From contig JANYFF010000139.1 of NCBI GenBank assembly GCA_025362825.1, positions 1-9,440 on the forward strand: a stretch of 9,440 bases of DNA, written 5' to 3'. The translations under genes and the position numbers were made by a program. The notes under the pieces were generated by a model. It had not been told where the DNA came from and did no database searches. It saw only the letters and a program-made list of their open reading frames with translations. Positions 1 to 7,384 of the stretch are shown in pieces. Numbering within the stretch: position 1 is the first letter of the stretch; the number at the start of each line of letters is the position of its first letter. The DNA comes from Polaromonas sp. (GTDB taxonomy: Bacteria > Pseudomonadota > Gammaproteobacteria > Burkholderiales > Burkholderiaceae_C).

Positions 1-1268
1 CCAAAACCTTTGAAGGTGCGGACCTGGTCATCGTCAACACCTGCGGCTTTATCGACGATGCCGTGCGCGAAAGCCTGGACACGATTGGCGAAGCACTTGC
101 CGCCAATGGCCGGGTGATCGTCACCGGCTGCCTCGGTGCAAAGGCGGGCGAGGGTGGTGGCAACATGGTGCGCCAGATGCACCCCAGTGTGCTTGCCGTG
201 ACGGGACCACATGCAACGCAGGAAGTCATGGATGCGGTGCACCTGAATCTGCCCAAGCCGCACGACCCCTTCATTGACCTGGTGCCGAACGCTTTCGGCA
301 TTGCCGGCATCAAGCTGACGCCCCGGCACTATGCCTACCTGAAGATCAGCGAAGGCTGCAACCACCGCTGTACCTTTTGCATCATCCCGTCGATGCGCGG
401 CGACCTGGTGTCGCGGCCGATTGGCGATGTGCTTAACGAAGCGCGTGCGCTGTTTGAGGGCGGCGTCAAGGAACTGCTGGTCATCAGCCAGGACACCTCG
501 GCCTATGGTGTGGATGTCAAATACCGCACCGGTTTCTGGGATGGCAAGCCTATCAAGACACGCATGCTGGAGCTGGTTCAGGCGCTCGGCGACATTGCCG
601 AGCCCTACGGCGCCTGGGTGCGCCTGCACTATGTGTACCCGTACCCCAGCGTTGACGAAGTGCTGCCACTGATGGCAACCGGCAAGGTGCTGCCTTACCT
701 GGATGTGCCGCTGCAACACAGCCACCCCGATGTGCTCAAGCGCATGAAGCGTCCTGCAAGCGGCGAAAAAAACCTGGAGCGCATCGCGCGCTGGCGGGAA
801 ATTTGCCCTGAAATCGTCATTCGCAGCACCTTCATTGCCGGCTTCCCCGGTGAGACTGAAGCCGAGTTCGAGCACCTGCTGGACTTCATGCAGGAAGCCA
901 AAATTGATCGTGCCGGATGCTTCGCCTACAGCGCGGTTGACGGCGCAACGGCTAACGATATTCCCGGCATGCTGCCAATCGAATTACGCGAAGAACGGCG
1001 TGCGCGCTTCATGGCGGTAGCCGAGGCTGTTTCCAGCAAAAAACTGCAGCAGCGCGTGGGCGCGACCATGCAGGTGCTGGTGGATTCTGCGCCAGCGCTG
1101 GGGCGCAAGGGAGGTGTCGGTCGATCTTATGCCGATGCGCCTGAAATTGATGGTGTGGTCAAGTTGCTCCCGCCCGAGAAAATCAGCAAAACGCTGAAAG
1201 TCGGCGAGTTCACCAAAGCCCGCATTGTCGGCACGCAGGGACACGACCTGCTAGCCGTGCCTTTCTGA
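1..1268 (+). CDS. rimO: Ribosomal protein S12 methylthiotransferase RimO (5' end outside window)
   Basis: RimO is a radical-SAM enzyme that adds a methylthio group to the conserved aspartate of ribosomal protein S12. The frame is open from base 3, so the gene begins left of the window. About 421 residues are visible, and comparison with the E. coli protein (about 441 aa, from memory) suggests roughly 40 N-terminal residues are missing, including the first cysteine of the auxiliary 4Fe-4S cluster. The other two cluster cysteines are present, in VNTCGF and VTGCLGA. The radical-SAM CxxxCxxC motif reads CNHRCTFC, with cysteine codons at 357, 369 and 378. The family hallmarks ISQDTSAYGVDV and RLHYVYPYP follow. 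The last ~65 residues (GRSYADAPEIDG onward) form the TRAM domain expected to bind the substrate. RimO-specific stretches make MiaB an unlikely alternative. The gene ends at TGA 1266-1268, just before a terminator hairpin. Confidence 0.97.
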   Translation, partial: KTFEGADLVIVNTCGFIDDAVRESLDTIGEALAANGRVIVTGCLGAKAGEGGGNMVRQMHPSVLAVTGPHATQEVMDAVHLNLPKPHDPFIDLVPNAFGIAGIKLTPRHYAYLKISEGCNHRCTFCIIPSMRGDLVSRPIGDVLNEARALFEGGVKELLVISQDTSAYGVDVKYRTGFWDGKPIKTRMLELVQALGDIAEPYGAWVRLHYVYPYPSVDEVLPLMATGKVLPYLDVPLQHSHPDVLKRMKRPASGEKNLERIARWREICPEIVIRSTFIAGFPGETEAEFEHLLDFMQEAKIDRAGCFAYSAVDGATANDIPGMLPIELREERRARFMAVAEAVSSKKLQQRVGATMQVLVDSAPALGRKGGVGRSYADAPEIDGVVKLLPPEKISKTLKVGEFTKARIVGTQGHDLLAVPF

Positions 1269-1301
1269 TCCGGATTCTTGGGTAACAAAAATAACGGCCA
1301 C

Positions 1302-1331
1302 AAAAAAAGCCACTGTTTTACGGTGGCTTTT
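1302..1331. terminator. Bidirectional intrinsic terminator between rimO and tRNA-Leu
   Basis: A perfect 9-bp stem pairs 1305-1313 (AAAAGCCAC) with 1323-1331 (GTGGCTTTT) around a 9-base loop. Read on the plus strand it ends in four T after rimO. Read on the minus strand it ends in seven T (complement of the A run 1302-1308), which makes it the stronger terminator for tRNA-Leu. It lies between two convergent genes, so one hairpin probably serves both. Confidence 0.75.
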
Positions 1332-1372
1332 AGTGTTGGCTTCCTGATTGGTGCAGAGAGTCTGGGTAATTT

Positions 1373-1457
1373 TGGTGCCCGGGAGAGAACTCGAATCTCC
1401 ACATCTTGCGATACACGGACCTGAACCGTGCGCGTCTACCAATTCCGCCACCCGGGC
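1373..1457 (-). tRNA. tRNA-Leu, anticodon CAG
   Basis: The minus strand folds as a complete 85-nt tRNA with CCA encoded. The acceptor arms GCCCGGG and CCCGGGC pair perfectly, followed by discriminator A and CCA. The D region contains GGTAGAC. The anticodon stem CACGG/CCGTG carries the loop TTCAGGT, giving anticodon CAG, which reads codon CUG. A long class II variable arm follows, then a T arm with the TTCGAGT-type loop, as expected for leucine. CTG is visibly the favoured leucine codon in the genes here, so this should be a major isoacceptor. It is transcribed away from rnr and towards rimO, ending at the shared hairpin. Confidence 0.97.
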
Positions 1458-1560
1458 ACAGCTAGCAGTGTACCATTAACTGATTGTTTTTCCGGACCAC
1501 ATTCCCGAAATATTTCAGCTGCATACTGAGACCCGGTGGCATTTAACAAAAGAGATTTCT

Positions 1561-3933
1561 ATCAAAACTACTCATCAAAATGCCGGCGCTTCGGCCGGCC
1601 TCCTCGCTGAATTCGAGGGCACCGTTTCCGGCCATCGTGATGGCCACGGCTTTGTTCTTCGCGATGATGGCGAATCCGACATCTACCTGCCGCCCAACGA
1701 AATGCGCGCAGTACTGCACAAAGACCGCGTCAAGGCGCGCATCGTCCGCCACGACCGTAAAAATCGGCCTGAAGGCCGCGTCACTGAAATCATCGAGCGT
1801 TCGCCCAACCCCATCATCGGCCGCCTGCTGCAGGAAAGCGGTGTCTGGCTGGTGGCGCCAGAGGACAAGCGTTACGGTCAGGATGTGCTGATCCCCAAAG
1901 GCGCCACGGGCACGGCTAAAACCGGTCAGATCGTGGTCGTTCAATTGACCGAGCCGCCGGCGCTGTTTGGCCAGCCGGTGGGGCGCGTCAAGGAAGTCCT
2001 GGGTGAGATTGACGATCCGGGCATGGAAATTGAAATCGCCGTGCGCAAATACGGGGTGCCGCATGAGTTCAGCGATGCCGCTCTGGCGCTGGCTCGCACG
2101 CTGCCTGATGCCGTGCGTCCTGCAGACAAAAAGGGCCGTGTCGACCTGACCGACATTGCACTGGTGACGATCGACGGCGAAGATGCACGCGACTTCGACG
2201 ATGCTGTGTACTGCGAGCCGGCAAAGGTTGGCCGTGGCAAGGGCTGGCGCCTGCTGGTGGCGATTGCGGACGTAAGCCACTACGTTGAGACAGGCAGCGC
2301 CATCGACGTTGACGCCTATGACCGGGCGACCAGCGTGTATTTTCCCAGGCGCGTTATTCCGATGCTGCCTGAAAAGCTGTCCAACGGCCTGTGCTCGCTG
2401 AATCCAAACGTCGAGCGGTTGTGCATGGTCTGCGACATGCTGGTCAACGCCAAGGGCGAAGTCCACGCCTACCAGTTTTACCCAGCGGTGATGTTTAGCC
2501 ATGCGCGCTTCACCTATACCGAAGTGGCCGCCATCCTGGCCAACACCCGCGGGCCTGAAGCTGCCCAGCGCAAGACACTGGTGCCGCATTTGCTGGATTT
2601 GCATGATGTCTACCAGGCACTTCTGAAAGAGCGCGGCGTGCGCGGTGCGGTGGACTTTGAAACCACTGAAACGCAAATCGTCTGTGACGACGCCGGCCGG
2701 ATTGAAAAAATCGTGCCGCGCACCCGCAACGTCGCACACCGGCTGATTGAAGAAGCCATGCTGGCGGCCAACGTCTGCTCGGCAGACTTTATTGCCGACA
2801 GCAAGCATGTGGGTCTGTTTCGCGTGCACGAAGGCCCGACGCCCGAGAAAAAGGACATGCTGCGCAACTACCTGAAGGCGCTGGGCCTGGGCATGACGAT
2901 CAGTGACGAGCCGGCGCCCGGAGAGTTTCAGCAGATCGCGCTGGCCACCAAGGACAGGCCGGATGCGATGCAGATACATTCGATGCTGCTGCGCTCCATG
3001 CAGCAGGCGATTTACACGCCGATGAACAGCGGCCACTTCGGCCTGGCCTATGAGGCCTACACCCACTTCACCAGTCCGATTCGCCGCTACCCTGACTTGC
3101 TGGTGCACCGCGTCATCAAGGCGGTGCTGAACAAGACCAAATACCAGTTGCCGACGCTGCCCACACCGGGCGAGGCCGAGGCCAAGCTGTCAAAGCGGCT
3201 GGCATCGCGGGTCAAGGATCCGGAGCAAAAGCCTAAGAAGGCAACCGCCGACCAGCTCGCCTGGCAGGCTGCCGGCCTGCACTGCAGTGCCAACGAGCGC
3301 CGGGCCGACGAAGCCAGCCGCGATGTCGAAGCCTGGCTCAAGTGCAAGTACATGCGCGAACACCTTGGTGAAGAGTTCGGCGGCGTAGTTACCGCAGCCA
3401 CCGGCTTCGGCATCTTCGTAACGCTGGACGCCATGTATGTTGAAGGCCTGGTGCACATCACTGAGCTGGGTGGCGAGTATTTCCGCTTTGACGAGGCGCG
3501 CCAGGAACTGCGCGGCGAGCGCACCGGCATTCGCTACGCCATCGGCACGCGGGTACGGGTCCAGGTCAGCCGGGTTGACCTGGACGGCCGCAAGATTGAT
3601 TTCCGGCTGGTCAATGAAGGCGATGAATTGCTTGCAACTACTGGCCGTGCAATGAAGGACAAGACCGGCGGCCACGTGTCCGAGTTGCCTGCCCAGGAGC
3701 GCGGCCCGTCTTACCAAACGCCCGGTAAGGGTGCGGGCAAGCGGTCTGGCGGGCGTAACAGCGGCGGAAGCGGTGTGAGTGGCGGCGCTGGCGCTTCTTC
3801 GTCCAGCCGCAGCGACAGGGGTTCCAGCAGGTCGCTGCCATCACCTATTCAGGCCTTGAAGGCAGCGGTCAAAAAGGCTTCTGCCAAATCAGGCAAGGCT
3901 GGCCGCAGCCAGGGCAAAAAGCCGCGCCGCTAG
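1561..3933 (+). CDS. rnr: Ribonuclease R (3'-5' exoribonuclease), non-canonical start
   Basis: RNase R degrades structured RNA 3' to 5' and acts in mRNA and rRNA turnover. About 790 residues are encoded. Domains in order: first cold-shock OB fold (GTVSGHRDGHGF, residues ~20-60), second cold-shock region (NPIIGRLL, ~85-150), RNB catalytic domain (~200-520) with the metal-binding aspartates in DGEDARDFDDA (Asp208, 211, 213, 214) and SPIRRYPDLLVHR near 505, S1 domain (~606-684), and a Gly/Ser/Lys/Arg-rich tail of about 105 residues. The first ATG in frame is at 1702, but starting there would delete the first cold-shock domain. Homologous sequence continues upstream, and the frame is open back to TAA at 1477 with no ATG, GTG or TTG. 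I place the start at ATC 1561, six bases after AAAAGAG (1548-1554); ATT 1555 is the alternative. The E. coli N-terminal helix-turn-helix domain is absent, since at most 28 further residues could be encoded before 1561. A downstream membrane-protein gene follows after 31 bases. The start is uncertain; the identity is not. Confidence 0.94.
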   Translation: MKTTHQNAGASAGLLAEFEGTVSGHRDGHGFVLRDDGESDIYLPPNEMRAVLHKDRVKARIVRHDRKNRPEGRVTEIIERSPNPIIGRLLQESGVWLVAPEDKRYGQDVLIPKGATGTAKTGQIVVVQLTEPPALFGQPVGRVKEVLGEIDDPGMEIEIAVRKYGVPHEFSDAALALARTLPDAVRPADKKGRVDLTDIALVTIDGEDARDFDDAVYCEPAKVGRGKGWRLLVAIADVSHYVETGSAIDVDAYDRATSVYFPRRVIPMLPEKLSNGLCSLNPNVERLCMVCDMLVNAKGEVHAYQFYPAVMFSHARFTYTEVAAILANTRGPEAAQRKTLVPHLLDLHDVYQALLKERGVRGAVDFETTETQIVCDDAGRIEKIVPRTRNVAHRLIEEAMLAANVCSADFIADSKHVGLFRVHEGPTPEKKDMLRNYLKALGLGMTISDEPAPGEFQQIALATKDRPDAMQIHSMLLRSMQQAIYTPMNSGHFGLAYEAYTHFTSPIRRYPDLLVHRVIKAVLNKTKYQLPTLPTPGEAEAKLSKRLASRVKDPEQKPKKATADQLAWQAAGLHCSANERRADEASRDVEAWLKCKYMREHLGEEFGGVVTAATGFGIFVTLDAMYVEGLVHITELGGEYFRFDEARQELRGERTGIRYAIGTRVRVQVSRVDLDGRKIDFRLVNEGDELLATTGRAMKDKTGGHVSELPAQERGPSYQTPGKGAGKRSGGRNSGGSGVSGGAGASSSSRSDRGSSRSLPSPIQALKAAVKKASAKSGKAGRSQGKKPRR

Positions 3934-3964
3934 GCCCGCGCGAGCCACCCACCCGACTGTAAAC

Positions 3965-4534
3965 ATGCTGATCCGTATCCTGGCTTTTCTGCTTGAAATG
4001 CTTTTCTTTGTGCTGATAGGCGCTGCACTTTTGCGCGCCTGGATGAACTGGTTGCGCATCAACATGCGCGCCCAGCCTGGCAGCTTTGTGATGGCTGTTA
4101 CCGACTGGCTGGTCAAACCGCTGCGCAAAGTGCTGCCAAAGGCCTTGTTACAGTCGCGGGTGGACTGGGCCAGCCTGGTGGCTGCCGTGGTGCTGGCGCT
4201 GCTCTACGCCGCACTGTGGGGGCTGCTGTTCGGCGTTGTACTTGGCATGACGCAGTGGTTACCCGATCTGGCAGGGACCGCCGTGCTGGCGCTACTGGTT
4301 TTTGCCCTGAAAGCGCTGATCCGGGTTGCCCTGCAAACCGCGATGATCCTGGTGTTCGGCTTTGCCATCCTGTCATGGGTACAGCCCGGCTCGCCGGCTT
4401 ACGCGCTGCTGGGTCGACTGACCGAGCCCCTGCTTGCGCCCCTGCGCCGCGTCATTCCGTCGATAGGCGGTGTTGACCTGTCGGCGCTGGTGCTGATTCT
4501 CATCCTTCAAATTGGCTTGATGGTTATCGGCTGA
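3965..4534 (+). CDS. YggT family integral membrane protein
   Basis: This encodes a 189-residue, very hydrophobic protein with two copies of the YggT module. The first spans about residues 1-60, with the signature around LLRAWMNWLRIN and the amphipathic end VTDWLVKPLRKVLP. The second, about 125-189, carries the equivalent ILSWVQPGSPAYALLGRLTEPLLAPLRRVIP. Between them lie further hydrophobic segments (about 68-90 and 97-120), so four or more membrane spans are likely. The two-module length matches YggT of proteobacteria. The family is conserved and membrane-bound, but its biochemical role is not settled, and I assign none. The gene follows rnr by 31 bases and could be read from the same transcript. 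No good ribosome binding site is visible before ATG 3965. The end overlaps the convergent nnr gene by 11 bases. Confidence 0.9.
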   Translation: MLIRILAFLLEMLFFVLIGAALLRAWMNWLRINMRAQPGSFVMAVTDWLVKPLRKVLPKALLQSRVDWASLVAAVVLALLYAALWGLLFGVVLGMTQWLPDLAGTAVLALLVFALKALIRVALQTAMILVFGFAILSWVQPGSPAYALLGRLTEPLLAPLRRVIPSIGGVDLSALVLILILQIGLMVIG

Positions 4535-6074
4535 AGGCTGCCAGTGCGCTGGCTACCAGCGGCTGGCCGGGCCGATTGGCTGCCCAGGCATCCGCCAGCC
4601 GACCATGCGCAAATACCGCGCCGCAGGCCGCGTCAAACGCCTGGATACCACTGGCCAGCCAGGCTCCAACCATGCCCGCCAGCACGTCACCCGTGCCGGC
4701 GGTCGCCAGCAGGGCGTTGCCGCTGGGATTGATGCAGCTGATTTGCCCTGGCGCAGCGATTACCGTACCCGAGCCTTTCAGCACCACAACGCACTGAAAC
4801 TGGTCTGCCAGCTTGCGCGCTGCACTCAGCCTGTCGGCCTGTACGCCGGCCGCGTTGCTGCCAAGCAGGCGCGCGGCCTCCAGCGGATGCGGCGTCAGAA
4901 TGGTGCTGTAGCCTCGCGCCGCCCTGGCCCTGAGCAGGGCCTGTAGTTGACTGTCTACTGCAATGGCGTTGAGCGCGTCTGCGTCTAGCACCAGCCGGGG
5001 CGCAATCGACAGCATCCGGGCAAGCACGGCCCTGACCGCGTCGCCACCACCGCAGCCACACACAACCACCTGTTGTTTGAGATCTAGCGCATCGGGGCTG
5101 CGAAACATCAGCTCGGGCTGGACAGGGTCAACGTTGATGCTTGCCGCGCAAGGCTCTAGCAGCAGGGCGACAAACACCCGTCCGGCGCCTGCATGCAGGG
5201 CCGCGCGTGCCGCCAGCAAGGCTGCACCGGCCATGTGGCTGTTGCTGGTTGATTCACCGCCCAGTACCGCCACATCGCCAAAACTGCCCTTGTGGCTGGC
5301 GTGCAAGGCCGCGGCGCGCGGCGAGACCGCGGCCCGGTCGGCACCCAGCAGCCAGGCGTCCGGGGTTTGCTGCACGGGCGTGTCCATGCCCAGATCGTCA
5401 AACCACACCTCGCCCGCACAGTCACGACCTTGCGCCGTGAACAAACCAGGTTTCAAAGTCAATAAACTCAAGGTAAAAAGGTCTGTAGCCCTAGTTTTTC
5501 GGGCGCCTCCAGCTATTGATTTAATAGCAATTGGCGGTGCGGCCCGGCCCGTGTCGGTATCCAGCCCGGTGGGCACATCGACGGCCAGGCACGGCGCCTG
5601 GCCCGCCCGCATCAGTGCGAGCCATTGCTGGATGCGTTCGCTGCCCGGTCGGCTGGCATCAAGGTCGGCGCCAATCCCGAGCAGTGCGTCGATGCAGAAA
5701 TCAAAATGCTTTGGTGGCTCGTCGGTCATGGGGACGCCGGCTGCCAGCGCCCGGGTGCGTGAGGCCTGCGCATCGGGCGGCAATGCGGACTTGTTTGCGC
5801 CGGGGCCTGTCCACGTGACCACAACCTTCTTGCCCCACTGGTGCAGATGCAGCGCGGTTTCAAACCCGTCGCCGCCGTTGTTGCCCGGCCCGCAGGCAAT
5901 CCAGATGCATTGCGCATGCGGCGCAAGCGCCAGGGTCAAACGTGCAACCGACAGGCCGGCCCGCTGCATCAAGGTGTGCGTCGGCAGACTGGCCGCAGCC
6001 AGCCCCTCTATGGCGCGGGTAGTCGCTACGCTGTGAAGCGGGTGACTGGAGGCGCTGGAGATTCTTTGCATCAT
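4524..6074 (-). CDS. nnr: Bifunctional NAD(P)H-hydrate epimerase / ADP-dependent dehydratase
   Basis: Nnr repairs NADHX and NADPHX: the N-terminal YjeF_N domain epimerises the R and S hydrates, and the C-terminal ribokinase-like domain dehydrates the S form using ADP. It is cytosolic. Numbered from a possible TTG at 6092, the epimerase motifs are GPGNNGGDG (68-76), DALLGIG (135-141) and DVPTGLD (172-178). The dehydratase motifs are HKGSFGDVAVLGG (267-279), DADALN (370-375), TPHPLE (400-405), LKGSGTVI (438-445) and GTGDVLAG (466-473, catalytic Asp469). Both halves look intact. The frame could open at TTG 6092 (522 aa), but I prefer ATG 6074 (516 aa); ATG 6071 is equally possible, and no strong binding site decides it. 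Residues ~188-206 are encoded by a palindromic repeat (5475-5533) that adds a loop before the strand TLSLLTLKPGLF. The gene follows dadA by 42 bases and may share its transcript. The stop is TAA, overlapping the convergent yggT-type gene. Confidence 0.95.
   Translation of the reverse strand: MMQRISSASSHPLHSVATTRAIEGLAAASLPTHTLMQRAGLSVARLTLALAPHAQCIWIACGPGNNGGDGFETALHLHQWGKKVVVTWTGPGANKSALPPDAQASRTRALAAGVPMTDEPPKHFDFCIDALLGIGADLDASRPGSERIQQWLALMRAGQAPCLAVDVPTGLDTDTGRAAPPIAIKSIAGGARKTRATDLFTLSLLTLKPGLFTAQGRDCAGEVWFDDLGMDTPVQQTPDAWLLGADRAAVSPRAAALHASHKGSFGDVAVLGGESTSNSHMAGAALLAARAALHAGAGRVFVALLLEPCAASINVDPVQPELMFRSPDALDLKQQVVVCGCGGGDAVRAVLARMLSIAPRLVLDADALNAIAVDSQLQALLRARAARGYSTILTPHPLEAARLLGSNAAGVQADRLSAARKLADQFQCVVVLKGSGTVIAAPGQISCINPSGNALLATAGTGDVLAGMVGAWLASGIQAFDAACGAVFAHGRLADAWAANRPGQPLVASALAAFSR
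5475..5533 (-). repeat. Palindromic repeat, copy A, in frame inside nnr
   Basis: This 59-bp segment matches copy B (7465-7522) at roughly three quarters of positions by eye, with one single-base gap. Shared blocks are AAAAAGG, GTNGCCC, CGGGCGCCT, GCTATT and ATAGCNATTG. It contains a perfect stem GCTATT/AATAGC, and a second imperfect stem pairing AGG..GCCC (5479-5491) with GGGC..CCT (5501-5508). On the minus strand, the nnr coding strand, the second stem is followed by five T. It is read through without a stop and gives nnr residues IAIKSIAGGARKTRATDLF. The match extends a few bases further left (AGGTA at 5471-5475). Confidence 0.75.
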
Positions 6075-6116
6075 GACATTGTGATGCTTCAAGCTCAGCC
6101 GAGGCCTCTGGAAGGC

Positions 6117-7376
6117 TCAAGCCAGCCGGCTGATGCCCAGTCCTTCCATATCGATGTCAGCGACTTTACCGGCCATCAGGTCGGCCAGCGCGCGCGCGCT
6201 GCCGCAGCTGAGCGCCCAGCCGCTGGAGCCGTGGCCGAGGTTGAGCCACAGGCCCGGCAAGCCGCTGTTGCCGATGATGGGCGGGCCGTCGGGCAGCATG
6301 GGGCGGGCACCTTTCCACTCCTGCACATGGGCGCCCAGGTTGGAGTGCTGCGCCGCACCCGGAAACCAGTCATGCAAGACCTTGTAGAGCGTCTGGATCG
6401 AGGCCGCGCGTTTGCGCTCCAGGGAGCCGCCCAGCTCGGCGCTGCCGGCCACGCGCACGCGGTTGCCAAGGCGCGAAATCGCCACCTTGTAGCGTTCGTC
6501 CATCAGCGCGCTGCGGGGCGCGTTCAGGGGTTCGCGAATTGGCGCGCTGATCGAATAACCGTACACCGCCACCATCGGGATCTTCAGGCCGAGCGGCTTC
6601 AGGAGCTGTGCCGAGGCCAGGCCGGCGCACATCACAACGCTGTCAAAGCTCCGTGGCGACGCTTCGCCTGCTATTGAAACAGTAGCTGCATGCGACCGGT
6701 TAACCGAGGCTACAGCCGTATTGAACTCGAACCTGACGCCCAGTTTCTGGGCTTCGTTCTTCAGCAGCAGCGCAAACTGGCGGCAGTTGGCGACCTCATC
6801 GTCGGGCAGGTGGATGCCGCCCAAAAAGCTGGTGTCGGTGTTGATGGCCGGCTCGATCTTGCGGACTTCGTCTGCATTGATCTCCCTAAAAGCCACCCCC
6901 GCATCGCGCAGCACCTGCAGGCCGGGCTGGATCATGCGGCTGTCTTTTTCGCCGCGCAGCAGCACCACGTAACCCGGGCTGCGGTCATAGTCAAGCTGCA
7001 GGCTGGCAGTCAACTGGTGCAGGCGTTCGCGGCTGTAAAAAGCCAGTCGCTGCAGCCGCGCACGGTTGGCGAGGTATGTCTCCAGCTTGCAGGCGCGGTA
7101 CCACCTCCACATCCACGACAGCTCGGCACCGGACAGCGGCAGGGCCAGCTTGACAGGCGCGTGCCGGCTGAAAAGGTGGCGCATGACTTTGCCGGGCATG
7201 CCGGGCGCGGCCCAGGGCGTGACGTAACCGGGCGCGACCACACCTGCATTGGCAAAGCTGGTTTCCTCGGCGGCGGCACTGCGGCGCTCAAAGACGGTAA
7301 CTTCATGGCCGTCCGCGGCCAGCTCGTAAGCGGTGGTGATGCCGATGATGCCGGCACCGATGACAGCTACCCTCAT
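6117..7376 (-). CDS. dadA: D-amino acid dehydrogenase, FAD-dependent (DadA)
   Basis: DadA oxidatively deaminates D-amino acids (classically D-alanine) to 2-oxo acids, passing electrons to the respiratory chain from the inner face of the membrane. The 419-residue product compares with about 432 in E. coli. The N-terminal FAD dinucleotide fold is MRVAVIGAGIIG with GxGxxG at 7-12 and the acidic residue Glu30 ending the second strand. The family-specific NAGVVAPGYVTPWAAPGMP and SRHAPV follow. The C-terminus has KGARPMLPDGPPIIG and NLGHGSSGWALSCGSA, the second FAD-contacting region. The frame is open to 7466, but I choose ATG 7376: it aligns with the usual DadA N-terminus and has AAGGG eight bases upstream. 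No alanine racemase or Lrp-type regulator gene is adjacent. nnr follows closely on the same strand. Residues ~231-243 may come from a degenerate palindromic repeat. Confidence 0.95.
   Translation of the reverse strand: MRVAVIGAGIIGITTAYELAADGHEVTVFERRSAAAEETSFANAGVVAPGYVTPWAAPGMPGKVMRHLFSRHAPVKLALPLSGAELSWMWRWYRACKLETYLANRARLQRLAFYSRERLHQLTASLQLDYDRSPGYVVLLRGEKDSRMIQPGLQVLRDAGVAFREINADEVRKIEPAINTDTSFLGGIHLPDDEVANCRQFALLLKNEAQKLGVRFEFNTAVASVNRSHAATVSIAGEASPRSFDSVVMCAGLASAQLLKPLGLKIPMVAVYGYSISAPIREPLNAPRSALMDERYKVAISRLGNRVRVAGSAELGGSLERKRAASIQTLYKVLHDWFPGAAQHSNLGAHVQEWKGARPMLPDGPPIIGNSGLPGLWLNLGHGSSGWALSCGSARALADLMAGKVADIDMEGLGISRLA
6651..6686 (-). repeat. Possible degenerate third copy of the palindromic repeat, in dadA
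   Basis: On the plus strand this stretch shows, in the same order as copies A and B, CCGTGGC (6651-6657), CGCCT (6665-6669), then GCTATTGA and a closing TAGC (6670-6686). The palindrome GCTATT/AGTAGC has one mismatch. The spacing is shorter than in A and B, so similarity is partial and could be chance. The segment is read in frame as part of dadA (ATVSIAGEASPRS). Orientation is the same as for the other two copies. Confidence 0.35.
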
Positions 7377-7384
7377 GCGCCGGA

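Noticed and set aside
1467..1472. Possible tRNA-Leu -10 (TACACT on the minus strand)
   Set aside because: The position suits a short leader, but it matches only four of six bases and no -35 is present, so it is not listed as a feature.
1485..1513. Possible rnr promoter (TTGTTT, 17 bases, AAATAT)
   Set aside because: The -10 matches only three of six bases; too weak to claim.
1543..3108. Long open frame (521 codons) on the minus strand opposite rnr
   Set aside because: It is antisense to clear RNase R coding sequence. Its His/Gln/Val-rich composition is typical of the shadow frame of a GC-rich gene, and it has no recognisable domain.
4963..6036. 357-codon plus-strand frame opposite nnr
   Set aside because: It is the antisense shadow of nnr, whose motifs are unmistakable on the other strand. 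It is Ala/Ser/Arg/Pro-rich with no family resemblance.
5841..6677. 278-codon plus-strand frame spanning the nnr-dadA junction
   Set aside because: It is antisense to two well-supported genes, has low-information composition and no plausible product.
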